64,000 nucleotides of DNA, taken from NCBI RefSeq assembly GCF_900603025.1, contig NZ_LR026975.1, positions 62,001-126,000 of the forward strand, written 5' to 3'. The translations under genes and the position numbers were made by a program. Shown here in pieces: positions 54,402-64,000 of the stretch. Under the pieces are notes generated by a model, which saw only the letters and a program-made list of their open reading frames with translations, had not been told where the DNA came from and did not search any database. Source of the stretch: Mycolicibacterium hassiacum DSM 44199. GTDB taxonomy: Bacteria; Actinomycetota; Actinomycetes; Mycobacteriales; Mycobacteriaceae. Within the stretch, counting starts at the first letter, position 1. Each line of letters opens with the position of its first letter.

Positions 54402-55120
54402 GCGCGCCGTGGTCACCGCCGCCGCTCCCGGGCGCCTGGGACTACCGCAGCCGGGCCATCGTCGCCGGCGGGGCGGCGCTCGACGGGATGGCACCCGAAC
54501 AGCGGGCCGGCGCGCTCGACCGGTTACGCGAACACATCCGCGCCCAGGCGTCGGCGCTGGACGACAACCGGCTGGTCGCCGTGTCGACGTTCATGGTCGA
54601 CGACCTGTACAAGTCCTACTTCCACGGGTTCCGCTGGACGCCCGGTGTGGCCGACTACATCGGCGCCACCGCGGGCACGTTCACCGACGTGCTGACCGGG
54701 CGCGGGTTCGTGCTCAACTACGTGGTCGACAACACCGTCGGCGACGCCCACCTGGAACCGCTGCTCACCTACATGCCGGCGATCTTCGGCCAGGCGGGTC
54801 TGCTGACGGTGGGGCCGCAGTTGCTGGCGTTGCGGGTGCTCGAACACGACGGTGTCGGTGGCGGGGTCTCGGCCCTTCGGACGGCCCTCGCCGAAGGGCA
54901 TTACCTGGCCGAACAACTGGTCCTGCGGTGTCACCGGGAACGGCGCTCGTATGTGTACCTGAACATCGAGTTCGACGACGGCACACCGGGCCTGCCGCTT
55001 CGGACGGCGCTGGCGCAGCGCGAGGCCGAACGGACCATCGTGGTGTTCCGCAACGAACCGCCGATCGTCGGGAGTGAGCTGATCGTCGTGCCCCCGCCCG
55101 GGATCACCCTCCCACGCTGA
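54398..55120 (+). CDS. Hypothetical protein of the ADP-ribosylglycohydrolase operon
   Basis: 240 residues from GTG 54398, overlapping the preceding stop (GTGA). Globular, with FMVDDLYKSYFHGFRWTPG and LNYVVDNTVGDAHLEPLLTY; no known family recognised. Its coupling to the ARH-phosphatase fusion suggests it may be a substrate, modifier or partner of that enzyme. Confidence 0.65.
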   Translation: MSAPWSPPPLPGAWDYRSRAIVAGGAALDGMAPEQRAGALDRLREHIRAQASALDDNRLVAVSTFMVDDLYKSYFHGFRWTPGVADYIGATAGTFTDVLTGRGFVLNYVVDNTVGDAHLEPLLTYMPAIFGQAGLLTVGPQLLALRVLEHDGVGGGVSALRTALAEGHYLAEQLVLRCHRERRSYVYLNIEFDDGTPGLPLRTALAQREAERTIVVFRNEPPIVGSELIVVPPPGITLPR

Positions 55121-55128
55121 TCACCGGG

Positions 55129-55488
55129 TCACTGGCCGTCGGGGACGACCTCGATCTCCTCCGGCGCCGGCCACCGTTCGGGCGGTTCGTCGGTGGTCCA
55201 GGCGTACTCCAGCCCGGAGATCCGCCCGCCGGTCAGCCAGATGATGATCTCGCCCCGGTGGTCGGCGCGGCTCGGGACGTAGGCGTGCACGGGAAACGGG
55301 CCGTTGGGCAGCGTGGTGCGGGCGCTGGTGGACGGGTACACGTCGAGGATCCACTCGGTGGCATGCGACACCAGTGCGGCGTCGAGGTTGTCGACCAGTG
55401 CGTCGCTGCCCGGGATGTTCGCCGCCGACACCATGGTTCGGATCAGCGCGGCCTCATCGGACGAAATCGTCCGCCACCACTCCGTCAC
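55129..55488 (-). CDS. Hypothetical protein
   Basis: 119 residues. Contains LIRTMVSAANIPGSDALVDN and EIIIWLTGGRISGLEYAWTT, a fold type seen in immunity-like or SMI1-like small proteins, but I cannot assign it. It ends eight bases from the convergent operon end. Confidence 0.55.
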   Translation of the reverse strand: MTEWWRTISSDEAALIRTMVSAANIPGSDALVDNLDAALVSHATEWILDVYPSTSARTTLPNGPFPVHAYVPSRADHRGEIIIWLTGGRISGLEYAWTTDEPPERWPAPEEIEVVPDGQ

Positions 55489-55506
55489 GCGACCACCACC
55501 GGACCG

Positions 55507-56523
55507 TCAGCGGGAAAGACGCTGGGCGACTTCGCCGTAGCGCTCGAACCGCTCCATGTCCGCGAGCGCGTTGTACAGCACGACACGGGTGGCGATGTTG
55601 CCATAGCGGTCGCGGATCGCGTCGGCCAGGCCGTCCCAGGTCGACTCGACCGCGAACGCCGCGAGGTGATCGTCGGTGATCTGCGCGGCCATGCCCTTGA
55701 AGTCGCCGGCCTTCTGCTTCTCCCGGATCCGCGCCGTGGTGCCCTCGAACCCCGCCTCGTCGAAGATGAACGCGTAGTTCGGGGTGCTGCCGTAGAAGCT
55801 CAGGCTGCCGCGCACCAACTCCCGCTCCCGCTCGCGTTCGGCGTCGGTGTCGCCGACGATCGTCAGCACCGGCAGGATCACCGCCAGCTCGTCGGTGGAG
55901 CGGCCCGACTTCGCCGCCCCCTCCGCCAGTTTGGGCAGCACGTGGCGGCGCAGGTAGCCGACCTCCCCGCCGATCGGGTGGATGTGCACCCCGTCGGCCA
56001 CCTCGCCGGCCATCCGCAGCATCCACGGATTCACCGCGGCGACATCGACTTTCGGATCAGGAGCGTCGATCGGCCCGGCGCTCCACTGCGGCGTGATGAA
56101 GTCGAGATTGTAGAACTCGCCGCGGTGCTCGAGCTTTCCGGTGCGAAACGCCGCAAAACACGCCTTCACCGCCAGCACGTAGTCGCGCAGCCGCGGGCCC
56201 GGATGCTCGAACTCCATCCCGTAACGACGCACGATGTGGGTGCGCACCTGGGTGCCCAGACCGAGCCGGAACCGCCCGCCGCTGGCCTCCTGGATCTCCC
56301 ACGCCGTCGCGGCGGTCACGAACGGGCTGCGGGCGAACGCCACCGCCACCCCCGTCGACAACTCGAGCCCGGGCGCGGCCTGCGCGGCCACCGCCGCGCT
56401 CAGGAACGGGGTGCGGCCCGCCTCGGTGAACAGCAGACCGGAGAACCCCGCCGCCCGGGCGCGCCCGGCCAGCTCGCCGATCGTGTTCAGGGCCTGCGGG
56501 GTGGTCATCACATCGACGTGCAC
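55507..56523 (-). CDS. F420-dependent LLM-class oxidoreductase (TIGR03617 type)
   Basis: 338 residues, luciferase-like TIM barrel. N-terminal MHVDVMTTPQALNTIGELA, then SGGRFRLGLGTQVRTHIVRR and MRMAGEVADGVHIHPIGG-like segments (WMLRMAGEVADGVHIHPI), typical of a mycobacterial coenzyme F420 subgroup. Substrate unknown. Complete gene, 22 bases downstream of the YdcF-like gene. Confidence 0.85.
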   Translation of the reverse strand: MHVDVMTTPQALNTIGELAGRARAAGFSGLLFTEAGRTPFLSAAVAAQAAPGLELSTGVAVAFARSPFVTAATAWEIQEASGGRFRLGLGTQVRTHIVRRYGMEFEHPGPRLRDYVLAVKACFAAFRTGKLEHRGEFYNLDFITPQWSAGPIDAPDPKVDVAAVNPWMLRMAGEVADGVHIHPIGGEVGYLRRHVLPKLAEGAAKSGRSTDELAVILPVLTIVGDTDAERERERELVRGSLSFYGSTPNYAFIFDEAGFEGTTARIREKQKAGDFKGMAAQITDDHLAAFAVESTWDGLADAIRDRYGNIATRVVLYNALADMERFERYGEVAQRLSR

Positions 56524-56545
56524 GGGAGGAACCCTATGCCCGCCG

Positions 56546-57115
56546 TCACCCGAGGAACAGCATCGGGCTCATCACGTCGCGAACGAGCTGGGTGACGTTG
56601 GTGGTGGGATCGCCGTCCGGGTAGCTCACCGTCGCCAGGATGGTGCCTCCGGCGTCGATGAAGTTCTGGTCGGCGCGGCCCTGGTGGGTCGACGAGGTGA
56701 CCAGGATGATGCCGGTGCAGCCGGCCTTCTTCGCCAGCGGCACCGAGAACTGCGCGTTCTGCACCGTGCTGTTGGCCCTGTCCTCGACGATGATCCGGTG
56801 ATCCGGGAAGCCCAGCATCAGCAGCATCCGGCGCATCTGGGCGGCCTCGGTCTGGCCGTTGCGCGGATTACCGCCGGTCACGATGATCGGCGACTGCGGG
56901 AAGAACTGGGCGGTCGCCAGGCCGGTCAGCACCCGGCGCCGCAGGATGGGACGCATGCTCCCGTCCGGGTTGAGCCCGTAGCCCAGGATGACGATGCACG
57001 GTTTGGAGAAGTCCTTGGCGGCGGCGGGCTGGGCGGCGGCCGTCGGCGCGCAGACGTCGCTGATCGCGGCCGCCATCACGACGAACAGTGACCCGAGGAT
57101 CAGCTTCCAGCGCAT
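56546..57115 (-). CDS. YdcF/ElyC-family (DUF218) secreted protein
   Basis: 189 residues. Signal peptide (1-28) and a DUF218 Rossmann-like domain with CIVILGYGLNPDGSMRPILR, IIVTGGNPRNGQTEAAQMRR and IIVEDRANSTVQNAQF, the standard motifs. Homologues (SanA, ElyC, YdcF) act in cell-envelope physiology or bind SAM; the precise role is unknown. Confidence 0.8.
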   Translation of the reverse strand: MRWKLILGSLFVVMAAAISDVCAPTAAAQPAAAKDFSKPCIVILGYGLNPDGSMRPILRRRVLTGLATAQFFPQSPIIVTGGNPRNGQTEAAQMRRMLLMLGFPDHRIIVEDRANSTVQNAQFSVPLAKKAGCTGIILVTSSTHQGRADQNFIDAGGTILATVSYPDGDPTTNVTQLVRDVMSPMLFLG

Positions 57116-57227
57116 GTACTCACCCCGACTGTGTGGCTCGTGTGCTTGGTGTTACTGCCGATGATTTCGAGCCGACACGCCGCGGCGTTACATAACTGTG
57201 ATCGCAGGATGTCGTAGACTTCCGGCC

Positions 57228-57581
57228 ATGGAACTACTACGTAACGTAGTTGTCTTGCTCCATATCGCCGGGTTCGCCGTGATCTTCGGCGCCTGGGTCG
57301 TCGAGGCCGCCGCGCGACGCTTCGGCATCACCCGGGAGATGCACTACGGGATCCTGCTCTCGCTCATCACCGGCCTGATCCTGGCCGCCCCGTGGCCGGC
57401 CGGTGTCAGCCTGAACTATCCGAAGATCGGTATCAAGCTCGTCATCCTGCTGATCGTCGGCGGGATCCTCGGCATGGGCGGCGCCCGGCAGAAGCGCACC
57501 GGCGAACCGGTGGCCCGGCCGCTGTTCTGGGCGGTCGGCGTGCTGGTGTTCGCCGCCGCCGCGATCGCGGTGCTCTGGTGA
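57228..57581 (+). CDS. Small four-helix membrane protein
   Basis: 117 residues from ATG 57228. Four membrane segments (VVVLLHIAGFAVIFGAWVVE, ILLSLITGLILAAPW, LVILLIVGGILGMGG, LFWAVGVLVFAAAAIAVLW). Typical of a mycobacterial hypothetical integral membrane family. Codons 3-8 contain a palindrome ACTACGT-A-ACGTAGT. A rho-independent terminator follows. Confidence 0.7.
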   Translation: MELLRNVVVLLHIAGFAVIFGAWVVEAAARRFGITREMHYGILLSLITGLILAAPWPAGVSLNYPKIGIKLVILLIVGGILGMGGARQKRTGEPVARPLFWAVGVLVFAAAAIAVLW

Positions 57582-57595
57582 CACGCTGCTGATTC

Positions 57596-57632
57596 GCCCC
57601 GGGCCCGGCGCGGGTCCGGGGCTTCCTTTTTT
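57596..57632 (+). terminator. Rho-independent terminator
   Basis: GC-rich hairpin (arms GCCCCGG/CCGGGGC and CCCG/CGGG, loop GCG) followed by TTCCTTTTTT, 15 bases after the membrane protein stop. Confidence 0.75.
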
Positions 57633-57635
57633 CCG

Positions 57636-57695
57636 GCGAGCAGACGCCGGCACCCCCTCGGGGGCGCCTTTTCGGGGGTGTTGGCGCCTGCTCGC
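57636..57695. repeat. Long imperfect hairpin
   Basis: Outer arms GCGAGCAG (57636) and CTGCTCGC (57688-57695) are perfect. The inner arms ACGCCGGCACCCCC and GGGGGTGTTGGCGC pair imperfectly, enclosing CTCGGGGGCGCCTTTTC. It lies between two convergent genes and probably serves as a bidirectional terminator; GCGAGCAGACGC-type palindromes recur in mycobacterial intergenic DNA. Confidence 0.6.
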
Positions 57696-57733
57696 GGGAG
57701 AAAGCGGGGCGGGGGAGGGCTGCGCCGCCCGAC

Positions 57734-58278
57734 TCAGCCCCGCGACTGCAGGCGCGCGGCGCGTTCCCGCAGAATCCGGTGCTGCGACGGCGCCTCCGGG
57801 CACGGGTCGTGCGCCTTGCGGGTGCCGGCCCGCAACTCGGCGATCCGCGCGATGGTCGCGTCGTAATCCAGGCCCTCCTCGGCGATCAGCAGACAGCCGA
57901 CCACCGTGCTGGTGCGGCCCTTACCACCCCAACACAGTGCAGGTAAACCGTTCGGCCGGAGGCGAACTCGTCGTTGAGGAACGCGAGGATCTCGTCGTAG
58001 TCATCGTGGTCGATGACGTGGTTGTCCGGGATCGGGAACCGGACGTGACGGATCTCGCGGCCGCGCTCGGCCGCGGCCGACTGCAGGGCGTCGACGTAGG
58101 GCTCGAGCTCGTTCGGCTCGGTCAGATCCACCGTGGTGTCGATGCCGGCGTCGACCAGCAGCCGCACCTTCCGCACCGCCGTGTCGGCCGACAGCGAGGA
58201 CGGATACTCGCCGGCGAGCAGCCGCCCCGGCCGCACCCACCACGCGTGCAGGACATCGTCGTATGGCCAGCGCGTCAT
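57734..58278 (-). pseudogene. Tyrosine/dual-specificity phosphatase, frameshifted in the active-site loop
   Basis: ATG 58278 with a GGGGGTG ribosome site. The N-terminal part reads WWVRPGRLLAGEYPSSLS and TVDLTEPNELEPYVDAL up to VYLHC. There two extra bases (GT, about 57937) break the frame, giving a false stop at 57886. In the other frame the sequence continues WGGKGRTSTVVGCLLIAEEG, completing an HCx5R loop (HCWGGKGRT), and runs to a stop at 57734. The intact protein would have about 180 residues. Either a recent mutation or a sequence error. Confidence 0.8.
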
Positions 58279-58351
58279 ATCACCCCCCGTGATCGTGCCG
58301 ACCCGGATCATCGCATGGCACGCCGACAGATCCGATCGCGACCGGCCGGGG

Positions 58352-59557
<1,206 letters not shown>

Positions 59558-59560
59558 TCA

Positions 59561-59773
59561 ATGACCGTGATCGTCACACTGCCCGATGGCGGCACCGTGG
59601 ACTACCTGCGATTCGGCGACGCCTACGTCAAACACCCCGACGGGTCGCTCGACATCATCCGCAGCGGCGCCAAGTACGCCTACCGCTACGCCGCCGGTGA
59701 GTGGGCCGACGTCGAGGGCGACCAGAAACGACTGGCTCGCAGAAAGCGCCGGTTCTGGGGCTCGGGTTCGTAG
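59561..59773 (+). CDS. Small hypothetical protein
   Basis: 70 residues from ATG 59561 (TVIVTLPDGGTVDYLRFGDA). It has a beta-rich, PDGS-containing repeat character and a basic end (LARRKRRFWG). Conserved-looking but unnamed. Confidence 0.6.
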   Translation: MTVIVTLPDGGTVDYLRFGDAYVKHPDGSLDIIRSGAKYAYRYAAGEWADVEGDQKRLARRKRRFWGSGS

Positions 59774-59819
59774 CGCGAGTTCGCAGCGCGACCGCGAGAT
59801 CCTTGTGAACCCTTGGGGC

Positions 59820-59957
59820 TCAGTGCCTTCGATGGTCGAAGAGGTTCTCCATCGCGGTGTGCTTCGCCGCCGCCTTGGCGTGTTTGGCGGCGCGTTTCTC
59901 CTTGATCGACTTGCCCGACTTCTTCGACATGGTTTGGCGAGGAGACTTGTCAGCCAT
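59820..59957 (-). CDS. Small basic protein
   Basis: 45 residues from ATG 59957: MADKSPRQTMSKKSGKSIKE and then KRAAKHAKAAAKHTAMENLF. Highly basic and short, of a kind conserved among mycobacteria without a known role; nucleic-acid binding is plausible from charge. Confidence 0.6.
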   Translation of the reverse strand: MADKSPRQTMSKKSGKSIKEKRAAKHAKAAAKHTAMENLFDHRRH

Positions 59958-60164
59958 TGCCGGCCCTTCGTCATGGGGGCCTGAGTGGTCCCGATCTCCC
60001 GACCCTACACCGGCCGCCGTGTAGGGTGGGACTATTGGGAACCCTGCCGTTCCGGACACGCTGCTGGAGAAATTCCCCAGTTCTCACCGAGCATCAGCTC
60101 ATTTCCGGATAAGCCGGAACCAATCGCACTCGTTGGAACGGACTTGAACGCATCACCCAATACC

Positions 60165-61259
60165 ATGATTGACACCATTGTCCCACAAGGGAATTCGAGT
60201 TCCGCGCAACTCGGCCTGCTGTTGGCGCCGGCGCCGGTCAAGGGCCTGACCACGTTCGGCGCGGGCCTGTCGGCCGCGCTGCGGGCCCGCGGCGCGGAAG
60301 TCGACGTCATCGACTGCGGTATCGCCCCGGCGGTCGGCGACTGGGTCGATCGGCTCAACCGGTCCGATATCGCGATCGTCGAGCACACCTTCGACAGCGA
60401 TGACGACGACATCCTCGACGTGCTCGACGGGCTGCGGGTGCTCAGCGTCGTCGTGATCCACACGGTGCCGCAGAAACCGGACCGGCGGCAGCGGGCCGCG
60501 CTGTCGGTGCTCACCGCCGGTGCGGACCACGTGATCGTGATGTCGGACGCCGCACGGCAGCGGTTGTGCGCGTCGTACGGCGTTCCGCCGCGCAAGGTGA
60601 GCACCATCCCGCACGGTGCGACGGTGCCGACCGGGCCGCGCGGCAAACGTGCCCGCCGCCCCACCATCCTGACCTGGGGCTGGCTCGGGCCCGGTAAGGG
60701 CATCGAGCGGGTGATCGACGCGATGGCCACGCTGCGCGATCTGCCCGGCCACCCCAACTACCTGGTCGCCGGCCCGACCCACCCGCGCGCGCTCAGCGGC
60801 GACACCGACGCCTACCGGACCGCCCGCATCACGCAGGCGGCCGAGCTCGGCGTCGCGGACTCGGTCACGTTCGACGGCGGGTACTACACCGGGGCCCGGC
60901 TCACCGAACTGATCTGCCAGGCCGCGGTGGTGGTGCTGCCGTACGACTCGACCGACCAGGTCACCTCCGGGGTGCTCGTTCAGGCCGTCGCCCACGGCCG
61001 ACCGGTGGTCGCCACCGCGTTCCCGCACGCCCGCGAGCTGCTCGGCGGCGGTGCGGGCACCATCGTCGACCACGACGACCCGGTCGCGCTGGCCACCGCG
61101 CTGCGCCAGATCCTGACCCGCCCGCGGCTGGCCGGGGACATGGCCGCCGCGGCCCGCGACCTCGCGCCCCAGCTGGCCTGGTCCGAGGTGGCCACCGACT
61201 ACCTCGGCGTGGTGCGGCGCCTGCTGGCCGCCTCGGTGGCGCGCTCCGAGTACAGCTAG
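60165..61259 (+). CDS. Glycosyltransferase, GT4-like
   Basis: 364 residues from ATG 60165; a TTG at 60144 could extend it by seven residues. GT-B fold: N-terminal domain with [21 protein letters not shown]-terminal domain with [20 protein letters not shown] and [20 protein letters not shown], then [20 protein letters not shown], the acidic sugar-nucleotide region of GT4 enzymes. Donor and acceptor unknown; probably envelope glycan or glycolipid. Overlaps the convergent ligase gene by four bases. Confidence 0.8.
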   Translation: MIDTIVPQGNSSSAQLGLLLAPAPVKGLTTFGAGLSAALRARGAEVDVIDCGIAPAVGDWVDRLNRSDIAIVEHTFDSDDDDILDVLDGLRVLSVVVIHTVPQKPDRRQRAALSVLTAGADHVIVMSDAARQRLCASYGVPPRKVSTIPHGATVPTGPRGKRARRPTILTWGWLGPGKGIERVIDAMATLRDLPGHPNYLVAGPTHPRALSGDTDAYRTARITQAAELGVADSVTFDGGYYTGARLTELICQAAVVVLPYDSTDQVTSGVLVQAVAHGRPVVATAFPHARELLGGGAGTIVDHDDPVALATALRQILTRPRLAGDMAAAARDLAPQLAWSEVATDYLGVVRRLLAASVARSEYS

Positions 61260-62890
61260 CTCACCAGCGCCAGCGCCTGCGCGCGGCGCAGCTTGCCCGA
61301 CGGCGTCTTGGGGATGGTGCCCGGCGCCAACACCACCACATTGCGGGGCCGCACATCGACCTCGACGAACACCTCGTGGGCGACCTGGCGTTCCAGCCGG
61401 CGCACCTCGGCCGGATCGTCGAACAGCGCGGATTCCACCGCCACCGCGAACGTCTCCCGGGTCATCCCGGCATCGAGCCGTACCGCGACCGCACATCCCG
61501 GCCGCACCCCCTCGACCCGCTGGGCGGCGCGTTCGATGTCGGTGGGGAAGATGTTGCGGCCGGCCATGATGATGACGTCCTTGACCCGGCCGCACACCAC
61601 GATCTCGCCGTCCTCGGTGAGATAGCCCAGATCGCCGGTGTCGTACCAGCCCTGCTCGTCCTGCGCCGCAATGAATCCCGCGACCGTCAGGTAGCCCCTG
61701 GTGACCGGTTCGCCGCGGACCTCGATCACCCCGACCCCGCGCGGCGGCAACACCGCACCGTGCTCGTCGATGACCCGCACCTCGATCCCCGACAGCGGCC
61801 GGCCGAGCTTGGCCAGCCGCCGGCTGCGGCCCCGGCTCACCGGCACGGCGCGGCGCAGCAACGCGAGCAGATCGGCGTCGACCTCGTCGACGCGCATGCC
61901 GGCGCCGCATTCGGAGAACGACACCGCCACCGTGGTCTCGGCCATTCCGTAGGCGGGCACGATCGCCTCCGGCCGCAATCCGAACGGCGCCCCGGCCGCG
62001 ATCAGGTCCTCGACGTCGCCGGGATCGACCTGTTCGGCGCCCGACAGCGCCCACCGCAGCGACGACAGGTCGAACTCGCCCGGTGTGGCCTGGCGGCGCA
62101 GCCGTTTGGCGAGCAGGTTGTAGGCGAAGTTCGGTGCCGCCGTCATGGTGCCGCGATACTTGTCGATCAGCCTGGGCCACAACAGGATGTCGTTGAGGAA
62201 GTCCATCGGTGTGATCTTGACCAGCTCGGCGCCGAAGTACATCGACACGGTCAGGTATCCGGTCATGCCCATGTCGTGAAAACAGGGCAGCCAGCTGACG
62301 ATCACGTCGCGGTCGATGTCGAAGCGGCACCCCTCGGTCATTGCGTGCGCGTTGGCGACGATGTTGGCGTGGGTGATCTCCACCGCCTTGGGGGAACCGG
62401 TGGATCCGGAGGTCAGCTGCAGCAACGCGACATCGCCGTCGTCGGTGCGCACCGGGTCGACGGGTTCGCTGCGCAACAGGTCCCCGACCGTCAGCACCGT
62501 GACGCCGAGTCCGGAAAGCAGCGGCGCCGCAACCAGAAACGGGTCGGACACCAGCACGGCCCGAGCGCCGATCATCGTGATCACCGCGGCGGTCTCCTGC
62601 GACCAGCGGGTCAGGTCGGTGCGCGGAGTGGGTTGATGCAGCATGGTCAGAGCAGCGCCGCGCATCCAGACACCCTGGGCGGTGGGCGCGATCTCGACCG
62701 GAGCGCCGGCCAGAACCGCGACCTTGTCGCCGGGGCCGATTCCGGCGGCGGCGAGACCGCCGGCGATCCGGGCGGCCCGCCGATGCACCTCCGCCCAAGT
62801 GTGCCGGACCGGGGCGGAGGGTTCGCCCGTGACCAGCCCGTGCGGGCTGGTCCGGGCGTTGCGATACATCGTCTCGGTAAACCGGCTCAT
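61256..62890 (-). CDS. Fatty-acyl-AMP/CoA ligase (FadD family)
   Basis: 544 residues from ATG 62890 ([18 protein letters not shown]). ANL-superfamily enzyme: P-loop [16 protein letters not shown] (159-174), [55 protein letters not shown] and the C-terminal catalytic Lys in [10 protein letters not shown]. The [20 protein letters not shown] segment suggests the fatty-acyl-AMP ligase subgroup that loads polyketide synthases. It probably activates a lipid precursor; no polyketide synthase is visible in this window. Confidence 0.85.
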   Translation of the reverse strand: MSRFTETMYRNARTSPHGLVTGEPSAPVRHTWAEVHRRAARIAGGLAAAGIGPGDKVAVLAGAPVEIAPTAQGVWMRGAALTMLHQPTPRTDLTRWSQETAAVITMIGARAVLVSDPFLVAAPLLSGLGVTVLTVGDLLRSEPVDPVRTDDGDVALLQLTSGSTGSPKAVEITHANIVANAHAMTEGCRFDIDRDVIVSWLPCFHDMGMTGYLTVSMYFGAELVKITPMDFLNDILLWPRLIDKYRGTMTAAPNFAYNLLAKRLRRQATPGEFDLSSLRWALSGAEQVDPGDVEDLIAAGAPFGLRPEAIVPAYGMAETTVAVSFSECGAGMRVDEVDADLLALLRRAVPVSRGRSRRLAKLGRPLSGIEVRVIDEHGAVLPPRGVGVIEVRGEPVTRGYLTVAGFIAAQDEQGWYDTGDLGYLTEDGEIVVCGRVKDVIIMAGRNIFPTDIERAAQRVEGVRPGCAVAVRLDAGMTRETFAVAVESALFDDPAEVRRLERQVAHEVFVEVDVRPRNVVVLAPGTIPKTPSGKLRRAQALALVS

Positions 62891-63044
62891 AGGTGCGATC
62901 CCTCGGGTGACTGGCGCCGCGGCGCGGATTGGCGAATGAGCCGAAGTCGGAGGAAAACGAAGGTTTCCGCTATTCAGATGGTCGAACGACCCGACTGTAC
63001 CGAACCCGTCCGGCACCGGGCGGCATTTCATCGCCCCGGGAGCG

Positions 63045-64000
63045 TCAGCGGCTCGCCAGCCAGGCGAAGAACTCCTCGGCGGTGTACACCGGTTTGCCGT
63101 ACTCGGCGGCCTTGCGGGCCTTTCCCGACTGCGAGCCCGCCTCGGCCGTCACCAGCACCTCGCACCGGGTCTTGGTGACCGAGCGCACCGGCACCAGATC
63201 GGCCGCTGCGGCCATTCGCTCGATCTCGTCCCGGTCGACCACCCGCCCGGACGGATCCGAGGCCGTTCCGGTGAAACAGATCCGCGCCCCGGGCACCAGC
63301 ACCTCGGTGATGTCCGGGCGCGCCGCGCAGTGTCCGCAGACGATGTCGGTGACCCCCAGCAGCTCCGCGGCCGCCCGCAGTCGATCCGCCACCGCCGCGG
63401 GCAATTGCACCCGTGCGGCCGCGGCCCGCAGCTGATCGGCCACCGCGGTGCGGGCGGCCGCATCCCACGACGACGGGTCGGGTGCGGGCGGCGGCGGTGC
63501 GCCCAGCAGCACCGCCCCGACGTCGCGGCTGATCCGCAGCAGCGCCGACAACCCGGGCAGGTGATCGGCCTTCGGCGTCGGCACGTCCGGGTCGCGGCTC
63601 ACCAGCAAACCCGAAACCGACTCAGCCGGTTCGGGTTCTGAAAACGTCGAGGCGCCGCTCTCGGTGTCGGCGGACTCCAGCGCCGCCAGCGCCGAGCGGG
63701 CCCGCTGCAGCGCGGTGCGTCCGGACACCTTCGCGCTCGGCACGTCGACGCCCAACGGCATCGCCACGACCTGCCCCAGCCGCTTGAGCTCGAAATCGAT
63801 CAACCCAAGCGTCTCATCGATGTTCGGGCCGACCGGGGTGTGGCCGGCCAGCATCGGCGCGATCAGCGCCCACGCCTCGCGCAGGGTCGGGGCCAACAGC
63901 ACATCGGACACGCCGATGCCGTACGCGGTGCGGGCGTCGGCGAGGTCGCGCTGCGGGTTGATCAGCGTGGACACCGCGGTGCCGTCGTCGAAGGCCACCG
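63045..64000 (-). CDS. DEDD exonuclease with BRCT domain (5' end outside window)
   Basis: At least 317 residues; the start lies beyond 64000. The visible N-terminal part is the second half of a DNA polymerase III epsilon-like exonuclease domain ([20 protein letters not shown]). After a linker (110-220) comes a BRCT domain at the C-terminus ([53 protein letters not shown]). Such exonuclease-BRCT proteins occur across mycobacteria and are presumed DNA repair factors. Confidence 0.8.
   Translation of the reverse strand, partial: VAFDDGTAVSTLINPQRDLADARTAYGIGVSDVLLAPTLREAWALIAPMLAGHTPVGPNIDETLGLIDFELKRLGQVVAMPLGVDVPSAKVSGRTALQRARSALAALESADTESGASTFSEPEPAESVSGLLVSRDPDVPTPKADHLPGLSALLRISRDVGAVLLGAPPPPAPDPSSWDAAARTAVADQLRAAAARVQLPAAVADRLRAAAELLGVTDIVCGHCAARPDITEVLVPGARICFTGTASDPSGRVVDRDEIERMAAAADLVPVRSVTKTRCEVLVTAEAGSQSGKARKAAEYGKPVYTAEEFFAWLASR

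Noticed and set aside
55258..56595. Long plus-strand open frame (445 codons) opposite the LLM oxidoreductase
   Set aside because: Arg/His/Gly-rich translation with no domain; it is the complement of a clear enzyme gene, a typical high-GC shadow.
60153..62798. 881-codon minus-strand open frame
   Set aside because: Very Arg-rich; lies across the glycosyltransferase and acyl-AMP ligase genes, both of which have full motif sets in other frames.
61376..63178. 600-codon plus-strand open frame
   Set aside because: Low-complexity shadow of the acyl-AMP ligase gene.

Overview
The window is high-GC actinobacterial DNA and almost certainly mycobacterial. It carries an antigen 85-type mycolyltransferase (58352-59401), a DUF732 secreted protein, an F420-dependent LLM oxidoreductase of a type common in mycobacteria, and fatty-acyl-AMP ligase and YhgE-type genes typical of the group. 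A fast-growing environmental Mycobacterium/Mycolicibacterium is the best guess; the species cannot be fixed from this stretch.

Layout. 0-6 kb: a YhgE/Pip membrane protein, a DUF4352 secreted protein, a frameshifted esterase-like phytase lipoprotein and a small secreted protein. 6.4-10.4 kb: a minus-strand unit of a type III-like glutamine synthetase and a homoserine-acetyltransferase-like hydrolase, flanked by a TetR regulator (frameshifted) and an XRE-cupin regulator. 10.9-42 kb: an accessory island rich in helicase-nuclease proteins. It holds a 2412-aa HEPN/transglutaminase/DUF4011 helicase/nuclease, a PLD-helicase-DUF3427 protein, a DEDD exonuclease split by insertion sequences, a HIT-PLD-helicase fusion, a MazG-like pyrophosphohydrolase, a NERD-UvrD helicase, and a YhaO/YhaN (SbcDC-like) pair whose ATPase gene is interrupted by an IS21 element. 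One IS3-family element has itself been hit by two IS1634-family elements, each flanked by an unusually long target duplication (99 and about 168 bp). 42-45.4 kb: an intact methyltransferase, a TetR/membrane protein pair and a GlxA-type regulator. 45.6-48.9 kb: a compact operon for cobalt-type nitrile hydratase with its maturation chaperone and a CbtB-CbtA cobalt importer. 49-55 kb: a DUF732 protein, a RecF/SMC-like ATPase with a small HEPN-like partner, and an ADP-ribosylglycohydrolase-phosphatase fusion with two genes of unknown function. 55-64 kb: mostly ordinary mycobacterial genes (LLM oxidoreductase, YdcF-like protein, broken tyrosine phosphatase, mycolyltransferase, glycosyltransferase, acyl-AMP ligase, exonuclease-BRCT protein).

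The most interesting pattern is regulatory. The promoter motif TTGTCR-gtg-N8-TAnnnT, established as the RecA-independent DNA-damage promoter (RecA-NDp, PafBC-controlled) of mycobacteria, appears by eye in five good copies: before DUF4352 (2026), before the PLD-helicase-DUF3427 gene (18388), before yhaO-yhaN (41904, minus strand), before DUF732 (49558, minus strand) and before the ADP-ribosylglycohydrolase (52426). Weaker copies precede the NERD helicase (31967) and the RecF/SMC-like ATPase (49578), and one lies in a decayed gene start (10491). In two cases the motif puts the transcription start on or next to the start codon, predicting leaderless mRNAs. My inference is that several helicase-nuclease, defence-like genes here are wired into the PafBC DNA-damage response. 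I saw no CRISPR array, tRNA or rRNA gene.
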